Shown here piece by piece: positions 20,438-29,927 of a stretch of 64,000 nucleotides of DNA. Every line of letters begins with the position of its first letter. The stretch's first letter is position 1. Origin of the DNA: a bacterium (GTDB taxonomy: Bacteria; Planctomycetota; UBA8108; UBA1146); contig JAPOLY010000001.1 in NCBI GenBank assembly GCA_029976805.1, positions 57,240 through 121,239 on the forward strand, written 5' to 3'. The translations under genes and the position numbers were made by a program. A model generated the notes under the pieces. The model worked only from the letters and a program-made list of their open reading frames with translations. It searched no databases and had not been told where the DNA came from.

Positions 20438-21235
20438 TCAGGAGCGGGTCATTCGGAACAACCTGCGACAATTCTCAGTCGTTCCCTCGAGCAGTTCACG
20501 CAGCCCCTGTCCCCTGACTTTCCCCAGAGTCTCGGCGGTGTGCAGGGCGAAAACGGGTTCATTTCTTTTCCCACGTACCTGTTGAGGTGCCAAAAAGGGA
20601 CTGTCTGTTTCCAGAAGCAATCGATCCGCTGGCACGATCTTCGCCGCCTCCCTGAGATCTTCCGCTTTGGGATAAGTCACATTTCCTGCAAAACTGATGT
20701 ACCAGCCCAACTCCAGAGCACGTCGGGCTTCTTCTACCGTGCCTCCGAAACAGTGAAAGACTCCGATCACGTCTCCGCCATCCTGTTCGATGACATCCAG
20801 TGTGTCTGACCAGGCTTCGCGGCAATGAATCACTACCGGAAGTTTGAGCTTGCGAGCCAACTTTAATTGGTCACGAAACGCACGGTCCTGAACTTCAGGA
20901 GTCACATCTTTCCAGTAGTAGTCGAGGCCGATTTCCCCGATGGCAACAACGTGGTCCCTGTTTTCCTCAAAGAGGGATTCGATTCCGGAAAGGGTTTTCA
21001 GGTAATCCTCTTCTTCGAGCTGGGAGTGGGTCGGATGCAGGCCGATCGCGGCGTGACAGAATCCGGGGTATTCCCTGGCGAGTTGAATGACCTTCTGACT
21101 GGTTTCAAGGTCGATCCCAATATTGATGATTCCGACAAATCCCGATTCTTTCGCTCTCGAGATCACTTCCTGTCGATCCTCATCAAAGCGGTCAAAGTAC
21201 AAATGAGCGTGGCTGTCGATCGCAGGAATCTTCAA
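20438..21235 (-). CDS. tatD: TatD-family metal-dependent hydrolase/DNase
   Basis: IDSHAHLYFDRFDEDRQEV, GEIGLDYYWK, LPVVIHCREAW, GVFHCFGG, LLLETDSPFLAP. TTG start at 21235 overlaps the upstream stop (TTGA). Confidence 0.9.
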   Translation of the reverse strand: MKIPAIDSHAHLYFDRFDEDRQEVISRAKESGFVGIINIGIDLETSQKVIQLAREYPGFCHAAIGLHPTHSQLEEEDYLKTLSGIESLFEENRDHVVAIGEIGLDYYWKDVTPEVQDRAFRDQLKLARKLKLPVVIHCREAWSDTLDVIEQDGGDVIGVFHCFGGTVEEARRALELGWYISFAGNVTYPKAEDLREAAKIVPADRLLLETDSPFLAPQQVRGKRNEPVFALHTAETLGKVRGQGLRELLEGTTENCRRLFRMTRS

Positions 21236-22494
21236 CGGTCCTCTTCTCTGCCAGAGTCCACACTGGAGTCTGGGGCACTGGAGTTGATCACTCTTCCGTC
21301 GATCCAGCATGCCTGCACGGAACCCTGAAGAGCCGCCTCAAGGGGCACTTCAGGGGCGCCGCTGTGACTTGGAATGGAAACTGCGACCAGATCGGCAGGG
21401 TCTCCCGGTTGCAAACGACCACTTCCCAAGAGTGAGCTATGGCCGTTTCGGGCCAGCCAGGATCGGGGATGAATGGTCACCATACGCCATAAGTCCACTG
21501 CGGGGATTTGTGGTGCCGCTTTTCGTGCGCTTCTCATCTCCTCCAGCATGGAGAGATGGCCCGCAGACAGGCGACCGTCAGTTCCGAGCAAAACCTCCAC
21601 ACCCATTCCGATGGCCGCCGGTGCGGGATGGGCAGGGCGACGGAAATAGTCGTGGGAGGATGGACACCAGACCAGTGCCAGATTGTTCGCCGCGATTTGC
21701 CGAAACTCATCTTCAGAGCAGTGATTACCGTGGATGATCAGTCCGGAAGAAGAGAGTGCGCCTTTGGCATCGAGATCGCTGATCCAGCTGTTGCCCAGAT
21801 TCCAATCAACGGGATCCGCGCCAAATCGATTGAGGAACTCTGCTCCAGGACCGGTTCCTTCCGTCAACAATTCCTGTTCCCACTCTGCTTCTGCGACATG
21901 GGTCGCCCAGAGGAGTTTTTTGTCCTCGCAACATTTCATGAGCTCTGTCATCACGTGGGGGTGCACCGTGTAGGGTGAATGGGGGGAGAGTGCACGAAGT
22001 TCCCGGGAGGGATCAGAAGTTTCACCCACAAAATCGTCGATGATTTCCGCAGGGGGTTTGTCTGCAGGAAACTTTGCTTCCAGTGAAATCATTTCCCGAA
22101 AGAGAACCCTTTTGAGGTCGGAATCCTGAAGTGCTTCGCAGGAGTGCCCGCGGGGATCGATATCAAAGACCGCAGTGGTACCGTTGCTCAGGGACTCTTC
22201 GATTCCGGTGACCGCTGCTTCGACCAAACCTTTATCACCGAGTTCCCTGCGCGCTTCGACGACCCCTTTCAGCCAATCTTCAAAACTGCCGGGAATCGTA
22301 TCGGCATCCCGTTCCAGGCTCAGGTCGAGATGGACATGGGAGTTCACCATGCCGCTGCTCAGGATCACCGCTCCCAGATCGAGGTCGCTTTCTCCGGGAG
22401 GAAGGATCTCTGAAATGTTTCCATTCTCGATCACCAATCTTCCCGGAGAGGGATTCTCTTCACCGGTGAACAGGTAATCAGCTGCGATTCGCAT
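21232..22494 (-). CDS. Amidohydrolase, aminodeoxyfutalosine-deaminase / nucleoside-deaminase-like
   Basis: SSGMVNSHVHLDLS, GSFEDWLKGVV, SPHSPYTVHP, THVAEAEWEQEL, LLGTDGRLSAGHLSMLEEMRSAR. Start uncertain (22494 or 22515). Confidence 0.75.
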   Translation of the reverse strand: MRIAADYLFTGEENPSPGRLVIENGNISEILPPGESDLDLGAVILSSGMVNSHVHLDLSLERDADTIPGSFEDWLKGVVEARRELGDKGLVEAAVTGIEESLSNGTTAVFDIDPRGHSCEALQDSDLKRVLFREMISLEAKFPADKPPAEIIDDFVGETSDPSRELRALSPHSPYTVHPHVMTELMKCCEDKKLLWATHVAEAEWEQELLTEGTGPGAEFLNRFGADPVDWNLGNSWISDLDAKGALSSSGLIIHGNHCSEDEFRQIAANNLALVWCPSSHDYFRRPAHPAPAAIGMGVEVLLGTDGRLSAGHLSMLEEMRSARKAAPQIPAVDLWRMVTIHPRSWLARNGHSSLLGSGRLQPGDPADLVAVSIPSHSGAPEVPLEAALQGSVQACWIDGRVINSSAPDSSVDSGREEDR

Positions 22495-22648
22495 CGGTTC
22501 TGTGGCCCTCTTCATGAATCCAGAGTGGGAGTCTGCTACAATGTCATGCAATCCAGTCGTCAGAATCGACTTCACGGGAGACTCCCGGACTGAACAATCG
22601 TTTTCAGTCTGGGGGATCAAAGTCGCCGCGACCAGCCTTCAGGAGTGT

Positions 22649-23041
22649 ATGTTGACAGATCAGTGCCGGATTTCGACCGCAAAGGGTTTACGGAGTTCGT
22701 CTATCGAGTTCAGTGGACGCGGACCGGGGATCGGTTTGATTCTGGGGGTCTTGTTGATTCTCTGTGCCGGTTGTTCCGGTTCCTCCCCAACAAGGGGAGC
22801 AGAAAATCCGCGGGGATCCCTGATTCCGCTGCAGCCCCGAACCACCAAGGTCATGAGCCTCAGGGGAGAGACTCTGGAGGATGTTGCCCATCGTACCGGT
22901 TTTGAGATCTCGGTTCTGGAAGGGCTCAATCCTTCACTGGTTGATGTCAGGTTGTCCACGGGTGTTGAAATACGCTGCCCTGTGGGCCAGCCTGGAATTC
23001 GCAGGGTCGAGCAACGGCCTTCGAAAGGGGCAAGAGATTGA
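22649..23041 (+). CDS. Putative lipoprotein with LysM-like domain
   Basis: LILGVLLILCAGCSG lipobox; MSLRGETLEDVAHRTGFEISVLEGLNP LysM-like; ORF 22502..23041, start uncertain. Confidence 0.6.
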   Translation: MLTDQCRISTAKGLRSSSIEFSGRGPGIGLILGVLLILCAGCSGSSPTRGAENPRGSLIPLQPRTTKVMSLRGETLEDVAHRTGFEISVLEGLNPSLVDVRLSTGVEIRCPVGQPGIRRVEQRPSKGARD

Positions 23042-24231
23042 ATGAGGAAAGCGCGGCAAGAGCTTCGGGCAGGGTCAGGTCTGAAGAACTGGAAAAAAGC
23101 CTTCTTGCACCCTACGCCATGTTCAGCAGTGACAGCCGGGGGCGTCAGCATCCTGAGGAAGCAGACGAGTACCGGACGATTTATCAGCACGACAGGGATC
23201 GCGTCATTCACTGCACGGCTTTTCGTCGACTTGAATACAAGACTCAGGTCTTTGCCAATCACCAGGGGGATCATTACCGAACCCGTCTGACCCATACCCT
23301 CGAGGTCGCCCAGGTTTCGAGAGCCGTCGCCCGTCGACTCGGCCTCAATGAAGATCTGGTTGAGACGATTGCTCTCGTTCACGATGTCGGCCACCCGCCC
23401 TTTGGCCATGCAGGTGAACGCGAACTTGCCCAGTTGATGTCGAATCATGGGGGCTTCAATCACAATCGACATGCCTTGAGGGTTGTCGATCTTCTCGAAT
23501 CCAGATATCCCGCATTCCCGGGACTCAATCTCTCCTGGGAAGTGCGTGAATCCATCGTCAAGCACTACGGACGTTTTGATGAACCTGAGCTGGACCAATT
23601 CCTGCCCGGCAAGCCACCCACATTGGAAGCGCAGTTGGCGGATATCGGTGATTCCCTCGCTTACGACAGTCACGATCTGGATGATGGCCTGCGATCAGGA
23701 GTGCTGGATCTCAGGGAGTTGTCAGAGATCGATCTGTTTCGGCGGGCGATGGAGAGGGTCAATGCCCTTCACGGTTCCGGTATCTCGAGTCGTGCACTGA
23801 TCGCCCGATGTGTCTCGGCGGTGATTTCCCAGCAAGTCAATGATCTGGTCCTGACCAGTCGTGAACGTCTGCAAAAGAATGCTGTCGGGGATGTTGAAGC
23901 GGTTCGCCAGCACGACGGGAACCTGATCGGTTTCTCCACGGCAATGTCTGCAGACAAGGCCCAACTTCAGGGATTTCTTCAGGAGAAACTCTATCGGGAT
24001 CCGTTTTGCGTGCGCATGTCCCAGAAGGGTCGTCGAATGGTGGCGGCACTTTTTGAAGAGTTTGTGCACGAACCGGCCCAATTGCCACCGGAGCATTTGG
24101 CCCGCTGTGCAGAGCTGGGTCGTGAACGTGCGGTCTGTGACTACATTGCCGGGATGACCGATCGTTATTGTGCGAAAGAGTATGAACGCCTGTTCCTTCC
24201 GAACAGCAGTGACCCCGGGAGAATGTCCTGA
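23038..24231 (+). CDS. dgt: Deoxyguanosinetriphosphate triphosphohydrolase-like HD protein
   Basis: CTAFRRLEYKTQVF, RTRLTHTLEVAQVSRAVARRLGLNEDLVETIALVHDVGHPPFGHAGE. Confidence 0.92.
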   Translation: MNEESAARASGRVRSEELEKSLLAPYAMFSSDSRGRQHPEEADEYRTIYQHDRDRVIHCTAFRRLEYKTQVFANHQGDHYRTRLTHTLEVAQVSRAVARRLGLNEDLVETIALVHDVGHPPFGHAGERELAQLMSNHGGFNHNRHALRVVDLLESRYPAFPGLNLSWEVRESIVKHYGRFDEPELDQFLPGKPPTLEAQLADIGDSLAYDSHDLDDGLRSGVLDLRELSEIDLFRRAMERVNALHGSGISSRALIARCVSAVISQQVNDLVLTSRERLQKNAVGDVEAVRQHDGNLIGFSTAMSADKAQLQGFLQEKLYRDPFCVRMSQKGRRMVAALFEEFVHEPAQLPPEHLARCAELGRERAVCDYIAGMTDRYCAKEYERLFLPNSSDPGRMS

Positions 24232-24923
24232 TGAAATATTGGGCGGTAGTGGTTGCGGCGGGGGATGGAACGCGTCTGGGCAGAAAGCTGAGAAAGGCGG
24301 CTGTCGAACTCAGCGGCAAGTCGCTGGTTTCCCATTCCGTCTCAGCAGTGTGTCAGCATCCCGACTGTTTGGGCGGCGTATTGGTGGTGCACCCTGAAGA
24401 TCAGCAGGTTGCCGGGGAGTGGTTGAGAAATGGCCTCGACAGGGAACTCCCCTTTCAGGTTGTCGCTGGAGGAGCCACCAGGCGGGAGAGTGTCCAGAAC
24501 GGTGTGGCCACTTTGACAGACAAGGCTCGGCCGGATGATCTGGTGGCGATTCATGACGGAGCCCGTCCACTCCTGCATCCACAGGATCTCCAGCGTGTCT
24601 TGGAAATGGCTCACGAGAATGGAGCGGCTCTCCTCGCGGAAGCGGTCACGGACACCCTTCACCGGGGAGATGACCAGGCTTCCTGGGACGGCTTCGTCGA
24701 CAGGGATCACCTGTGGCGCGCGCAGACTCCGCAGATCTTTCGATATTCGGGGTTGTCGGAGGCGCTCCGGAATAACGCAGGGGGCAAGACGGACGAGGTT
24801 GAGTGCGTGGTCGCTGCCGGGCAATCGGTCCAGTTTGTTCAGGCGGGGCACCTGAATCTCAAAATTACGACCCCGGCTGATCTTCATCTGGCCCAATTAC
24901 TTCTGGATTCCCGTCCCTCCTGA
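24231..24923 (+). CDS. ispD: 2-C-methyl-D-erythritol 4-phosphate cytidylyltransferase
   Basis: VVVAAGDGTRLGRKLRKA, GGATRRESVQNGV, IHDGARPLL, WRAQTPQIFRY. Confidence 0.9.
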   Translation: MKYWAVVVAAGDGTRLGRKLRKAAVELSGKSLVSHSVSAVCQHPDCLGGVLVVHPEDQQVAGEWLRNGLDRELPFQVVAGGATRRESVQNGVATLTDKARPDDLVAIHDGARPLLHPQDLQRVLEMAHENGAALLAEAVTDTLHRGDDQASWDGFVDRDHLWRAQTPQIFRYSGLSEALRNNAGGKTDEVECVVAAGQSVQFVQAGHLNLKITTPADLHLAQLLLDSRPS

Positions 24924-25167
24924 GGACTGACTTGAGGCATTTGGGGGTCCTGAAGGCGGTATGAATCATTTCCGGTCTTCTCTTCTCCTTGACGTCGGGG
25001 CCCATTTTGCTCAGACTCCTCATTGTTGCGATTGCGCAGCCTGAGATTTTCGAGTTTCGAAACATCCTGTTCCGATGCGGGTGGCTGCGTTTTCATCCAA
25101 GTCGTTCAAAAACAGCGGGGGGCTCCCGAGGGATCTCCCGGCATTTGCGGGGAAGGGGAATGACCCC

Positions 25168-26580
25168 ATGTTGAATCTTCTCAAAAGGACTCCTGCCATT
25201 CTTGGAGTTCTGATTGCTTCTGCTTGTGGAGTACTGGTCTCTTCCACTCCCGTGGATGCGCAGACTTCCATCGGCGGAGACGTCAAGCCCAAGCGTGCCC
25301 TGCGCCTGACCATCAGCGGAGACCTCTCCCTGAGTTTCGTCGATCGCAGTTCCAGCTTTGCGGATGCGGCTCTCGGTGACGGTGCCGGCGGTGCTGCTGC
25401 TCCTCTTGCCAGTTCGTGGGACCCTGCAGTCCGCGATGGGTTCTTCTTCGATCCGATCTTCCACCTCGACCTTGAGGCTGAAGTCTCGGAAGGCGTCGAT
25501 GCGAGCATTCGTATGGGAACTCCCTTCGATGCCCAGGAAAATCTTCGCAATGGTCGTCCTCCGCTGGGAATCCAGGAAGCCAAGATCAGTTGGGAAGGGG
25601 CGATGTACCCTGACCTTGACCTCGATCTGGGTGTCGTTCGCTACACTTTGGACCTCGCTGGTAACGGAAATCCGATGTTCCTCAGTCTCGGAAACTCCGA
25701 GAGTGCATTCGACAATCCCGGTGCAGGAGTTCTCGACTCCGGCATGCCCCAGTCCAGTTCTGCGGGTCGGGTCGATGCCCTGAATCCAGCTGGTGCAGTG
25801 GGTTACTACGATCTGGGAGAGAACTCCATCGACATTCTCATGTTCGATCTCTCTTCCCTGAACGACGAGTCCCTGTTTGGCTTCGTCTACAACATGCCGC
25901 TGAATACCGGTGACTACGAAGGCAGCATGTCCTTCACTTGGATCAATGCCAAGAATGACGGTGGATCCGATCTTTTCACCCTGGGTGGTGGTGCCCATGT
26001 TTCGGGTGCAGACGGCCTCAAGTTCTACGGTGAGATGTACATCCAGAATGGTGATTACGGATCCGGAACCGGATCGGGAACCATCGATCAGGACGCCCAT
26101 GCTTTCCTTGCCGGGGTTCGCTACGATCTTCCGGATATGGATGAAGAAGCTGCTCCGTGGATCGACGTCTCCTTCTGGGACTACTCCGGTGACAGTGATT
26201 CCACCGACAACTCCAATGGCAACTTCGTTTCCTACGAGTTCAACAACGATACGATCGTTCTTGAAGACTCTTACTACGGTCTCGACGTGGACACCAACTA
26301 TCGCGCGATCAAGATCAAGGGTGGCATGAACCTTTCTCCCGAGTGGTCGATCCAGGGCACCTTTGCTTACGCAACCCTGAACTCAAATGCCGGTGGAAAT
26401 GCCTCGAACCCCTCCAACAACAGCAAAAAGCTGGGTGACGAGTTCGACGTCCGTGCGACTTACCGTGCAACCGACTTCCTGACCTTCCACCTCAACGCCG
26501 GAACCTTGCAGAATGCCAAGGCTCTCGGTGTCGGTTCCGGAATTGAAGTCTTCTCGATGACTTCGGAAGTCCGCTTCTAG
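25168..26580 (+). CDS. Outer-membrane beta-barrel (porin-like) protein
   Basis: Signal peptide MLNLLKRTPAILGVLIASACGVLVSSTPVDAQ; alternating-strand repeats; C-terminal ...VFSMTSEVRF with terminal Phe. Confidence 0.72.
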   Translation: MLNLLKRTPAILGVLIASACGVLVSSTPVDAQTSIGGDVKPKRALRLTISGDLSLSFVDRSSSFADAALGDGAGGAAAPLASSWDPAVRDGFFFDPIFHLDLEAEVSEGVDASIRMGTPFDAQENLRNGRPPLGIQEAKISWEGAMYPDLDLDLGVVRYTLDLAGNGNPMFLSLGNSESAFDNPGAGVLDSGMPQSSSAGRVDALNPAGAVGYYDLGENSIDILMFDLSSLNDESLFGFVYNMPLNTGDYEGSMSFTWINAKNDGGSDLFTLGGGAHVSGADGLKFYGEMYIQNGDYGSGTGSGTIDQDAHAFLAGVRYDLPDMDEEAAPWIDVSFWDYSGDSDSTDNSNGNFVSYEFNNDTIVLEDSYYGLDVDTNYRAIKIKGGMNLSPEWSIQGTFAYATLNSNAGGNASNPSNNSKKLGDEFDVRATYRATDFLTFHLNAGTLQNAKALGVGSGIEVFSMTSEVRF

Positions 26581-26624
26581 ACGATTTCGTCAGTGATTTA
26601 ACCGACGACGTCAGTGAAACGACA

Positions 26625-26666
26625 AGTCAGCCCCCCGGGGATTTCCCCGGGGGGCTGACTTTTTTG
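26625..26666 (+). terminator. Rho-independent terminator after the porin-like gene
   Basis: GTCAGCCCCCCGGGG-atttc-CCCGGGGGGCTGAC followed by TTTTTT. Confidence 0.92.
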
Positions 26667-26799
26667 TGCGAACGGTGCTCGTTCGAATCGCCCCACCTCT
26701 CTCGGGAGCCATGTTGGACAACTCGCACGCCGATGATTCAGGGTCTACAATCTGCTTCAACGAAGCGGAGTTCATCCAAAGATCTTCAAATGGAGAATC

Positions 26800-27330
26800 A
26801 TGACAGAGATCGATCCATCCTCGTCCGCACAACCTGCAGGCTTGAGCCAACGATACGGAATCGGGACCGATAGACATCGATTGGAACCCGGAGAGGGTCT
26901 CATCCTTGCGGGGGTTCAGATCCCCTGCGAGTTGCAGGCTGTCGCACACTCGGATGGGGATGCCGTCCTTCATGCGGTGGCAGATGCCATCCTCGGGGCG
27001 GCCGGTGGTACTGATATCGGCGATCTGTTTGCAGACGACGATCCTCAGTGGAAGGGTCTCGATTCGTCCATCATCGTGGAGCGGGCATGCCAATGGTCTG
27101 CTGCACAGGGTTGGAAACCGGTTCAGGTGGATGTCGTCATTCATCTTGAGCGCCCCAAACTGGCGGATCATCGGGATGCGATGAAAGCATCCCTGGCTCG
27201 ACAGCTTTCGATCCCGGTGGATTGTGTTGGGCTCAAGGCGAAGACCGGTGAAAGTCTGGGGCCGGTCGGAGAAGGCCGGGCCATCGACACGATGGCCGTT
27301 GTTCAGTTGCATAGAGCGGGAGAAAAATGA
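26800..27330 (+). CDS. ispF: 2-C-methyl-D-erythritol 2,4-cyclodiphosphate synthase
   Basis: GIGTDRHRLEPGEGLILAGVQIP, AHSDGDAVLHAVADAILGAAGGTDIGDLF, GLKAKTGESLGPVGEGRAI. Confidence 0.93.
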   Translation: MTEIDPSSSAQPAGLSQRYGIGTDRHRLEPGEGLILAGVQIPCELQAVAHSDGDAVLHAVADAILGAAGGTDIGDLFADDDPQWKGLDSSIIVERACQWSAAQGWKPVQVDVVIHLERPKLADHRDAMKASLARQLSIPVDCVGLKAKTGESLGPVGEGRAIDTMAVVQLHRAGEK

Positions 27331-28763
27331 CCCTCAAATTGTGGAACACCATGGCGAACGCATTGGAAGAGTTTCAGCCGATTCAGGCGGGTGAGGCTCG
27401 CATGTACAACTGCGGGCCAACGGTTTACAGCGATCCGCATATCGGCAACTTTCGTTCTTTCCTGATGGCTGACCTTCTGCGGCGGGCACTCGATCAGCGC
27501 GGATTCAAAACGGTCCAGATCATGAATATCACCGACGTGGGGCACCTGACCACCGACGATGTGGCGGACGCTTCCGGTGAGGACAAGCTCGAAAAGAAGG
27601 CCCGGGAAGAAGGGCTCGATCCCTTCGAGATCGCCCGCACCTATGAAGACGTCTTCCACGAAAATGCGGAGCAGTTGCACCTGCGCAAGGCACATGAGTA
27701 TCCGCGTGCGACCGATCACATTCCCGAGATGATCGAAATGATCGGACAGCTGATCGAAAGAGGGCATGCCTACGAAGTGGAGGGGGTCGGAGTTTATTTC
27801 CGTGTGCACTCCTTTGACCAATACGGCTGCCTCTCAGGAAATACTTTGGATAATCTCGATTCCGGTTCACGAATTGCTGTCGATGAAAGAAAGGAATCTC
27901 CCCATGATTTCGCTCTTTGGAAAATCGACGAAAAACACCTGATGCAGTGGGACAGTCCCTGGGGCAGGGGGTTTCCCGGCTGGCACATTGAATGCTCTGC
28001 GATGAGCCACAAATACCTGGGTGGAACCTTTGATCTTCACACCGGTGGTGAAGACAACATTTTTCCGCACCATGAATGCGAGATCGCCCAGTCTGTGGGA
28101 TCAGGAGTGGGGGAGTTCGCAAAGGTTTGGGTCCATGCCCGACACCTGCTCGTCGATGGTGAAAAGATGTCGAAGAGCAAAGGCAACTTTTTCACCATCA
28201 ATGACCTCTTTGAGAAGGGGTATCAGGGATTTGAAATTCGCTACAGCCTGATCAACAGCCATTACCGTCAACCGATGAACTTTACCTTGCAGGGACTCGA
28301 AGGAGATTCGAAGGCGATTCAGCGCATTCGGACTCTCAGGGAGAGACTGGAGGAGAGGGCGACCGATTCCGGCGACGTTTCTGAAAGCCTGCAGCAAAAG
28401 TTGACGTCAGCGCAGGGTTCATTTGATGCCAGTATCGATGACGATCTCAATGTTTCCGGTGCCCTCGGAGTTCTTCATGAAACCGTGAGAGCTTTGGGTC
28501 GGGAAGAACCGGTGGGGGCGGATGCGGCCTCCGCTCTCGACTTTTTGCGTCACTGCGACGAGATCCTGGGGGTCATCTTTGTCGGTGAATCTTCCGGGGG
28601 AGATGAGTTATCGGAAGAACAGCAGGGTTGGATCGATAAACGGGAGCAGGCTCGCAAAGACAAGGATTGGGCTCTGGCCGATCAATTACGCGACCAATTG
28701 CTGGAGTCGGGTATCCAGATTGAGGATGGAGCCGGCGGAACCACCTGGTCGAGGGTCCGCTGA
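27327..28763 (+). CDS. cysS: Cysteinyl-tRNA synthetase
   Basis: MYNCGPTVYSDPHIGNFRSF, GFPGWHIECSAMS, HTGGEDNIFPHHECEIAQS, KMSKSKGNF. Confidence 0.96.
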   Translation: MTLKLWNTMANALEEFQPIQAGEARMYNCGPTVYSDPHIGNFRSFLMADLLRRALDQRGFKTVQIMNITDVGHLTTDDVADASGEDKLEKKAREEGLDPFEIARTYEDVFHENAEQLHLRKAHEYPRATDHIPEMIEMIGQLIERGHAYEVEGVGVYFRVHSFDQYGCLSGNTLDNLDSGSRIAVDERKESPHDFALWKIDEKHLMQWDSPWGRGFPGWHIECSAMSHKYLGGTFDLHTGGEDNIFPHHECEIAQSVGSGVGEFAKVWVHARHLLVDGEKMSKSKGNFFTINDLFEKGYQGFEIRYSLINSHYRQPMNFTLQGLEGDSKAIQRIRTLRERLEERATDSGDVSESLQQKLTSAQGSFDASIDDDLNVSGALGVLHETVRALGREEPVGADAASALDFLRHCDEILGVIFVGESSGGDELSEEQQGWIDKREQARKDKDWALADQLRDQLLESGIQIEDGAGGTTWSRVR

Positions 28764-28847
28764 AAACAGCGGAATTGGAAACGATCTTGTGGAGAGACTT
28801 GCAGGAAGCGTGACAGATCGATATCGTTCCCGTCGCGTGACTTTTGG

Positions 28848-28919
28848 GCTAGCGTAGCTCAGCGGTAGAGCTCCCGCCTTGTAAGCGGGTGGTCGTGGGT
28901 TCGACTCCCACCGCTAGCT
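28848..28919 (+). tRNA. tRNA-Thr(TGT)
   Basis: Cloverleaf gctagcg...cgctagc; anticodon loop CTTGTAA; GGTTCGACTCC T-arm. Confidence 0.95.
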
Positions 28920-28969
28920 TTCATAAACTACCCCTCTTGAAGGGGTTAGGGCCTTGGTGCCCGCTGTTT

Positions 28970-28992
28970 GCGATTTTCCGGCGGAAAATCGC
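28970..28992. other. Perfect stem-loop between tRNA-Thr and tRNA-Tyr
   Basis: GCGATTTTCC-ggc-GGAAAATCGC. Confidence 0.7.
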
Positions 28993-29164
28993 CCTGAAGC
29001 GTGACCGGAAGGTCGCTGCGCAGGTGGCTGTACTTGGGTGGCTGTACCCTGATGGCAGTTTTGCAGTGGCGACGGCCCTGGCGCAAGTGTCCTGAAATGG
29101 ACCTGAAGCCCGGTTTTGAGCAAGTTTGAGTGATTTTGACAGGAACAGGAAAACAGAGAGTTTG

Positions 29165-29245
29165 GGGGGTGTGCCCGAGTGGTTAAAGGGGCTTGGCTGT
29201 AACCCAAGTGCGTAAGCTACGTTGGTTCGAATCCAACCGCCCCCA
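29165..29245 (+). tRNA. tRNA-Tyr(GTA)
   Basis: Type II tRNA with long variable arm; anticodon loop CTGTAAC; GGGGGTG/CGCCCCC acceptor. Confidence 0.95.
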
Positions 29246-29585
29246 CTCTCTCTGTTCTCTTTTCCTCCAAAAACCCGGATTTGCTTGAAAGAACCGCCTG
29301 AAAGTCGTCTCATTGCAAACTTCGCTTCGCAGCGAATCTCCGCTGATTCGTCTTCGGGGATCGTGTCGGCAGTCGACAACTGCTTGCACGATGCGTGTTT
29401 GTGAAGTGTGAATCGTTTGACGCGGTGTGGATGAAGCACGGTGTTGAGCGATGTTGACGAGTGATGTTGCATTGCCGATTTGCTGGCGTGCCGCGTCTCG
29501 ATCTCTGTTCATGATCATGGATCTTGATGGAGGTCGTCGGCGTTTGCATGAGGGTTGGCGAAGCCGTTGAAGTGTGAAATTCAGT

Positions 29586-29659
29586 GCGGGTGTAGCTTAG
29601 TGGTAAAGCCCCAGCCTTCCAAGCTGGTCATGTGGGTTCGATTCCCATCACCCGCTCCA
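29586..29659 (+). tRNA. tRNA-Gly(TCC)
   Basis: Acceptor GCGGGTG/CACCCGC; anticodon loop CTTCCAA; CCA encoded. Confidence 0.95.
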
Positions 29660-29712
29660 AGTAATCAGGCGGGAGCGACCACAGGTTGCGACTGCGACGA
29701 GAAGAAATCAGG

Positions 29713-29788
29713 GCTGCTGTAGCTCAGCTGGTAGAGCACGTCCTTGGTAAGGACGAGGTCACGGGTTCAAGTCCCGTCAGCAGCTCCA
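29713..29788 (+). tRNA. tRNA-Thr(GGT)
   Basis: Acceptor GCTGCTG/CAGCAGC; anticodon loop TTGGTAA; CCA encoded. Confidence 0.95.
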
Positions 29789-29927
29789 GACAATCGAGCC
29801 CGCACATGGGTGCGGGGGTGAACTTAAAAGGAATACGCCGTAGCCGGGTCACGAGTGTGGCTGGGTGGGGCGGGTAAAGAGACCCTGGTGACCGTATCGC
29901 GGTCTGATAGGGCGAGGAGATTGGATC

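Noticed and set aside
22660-23673. 337-aa minus-strand ORF
   Set aside because: Overlaps dgt and the LysM lipoprotein on the opposite strand; no motif support.
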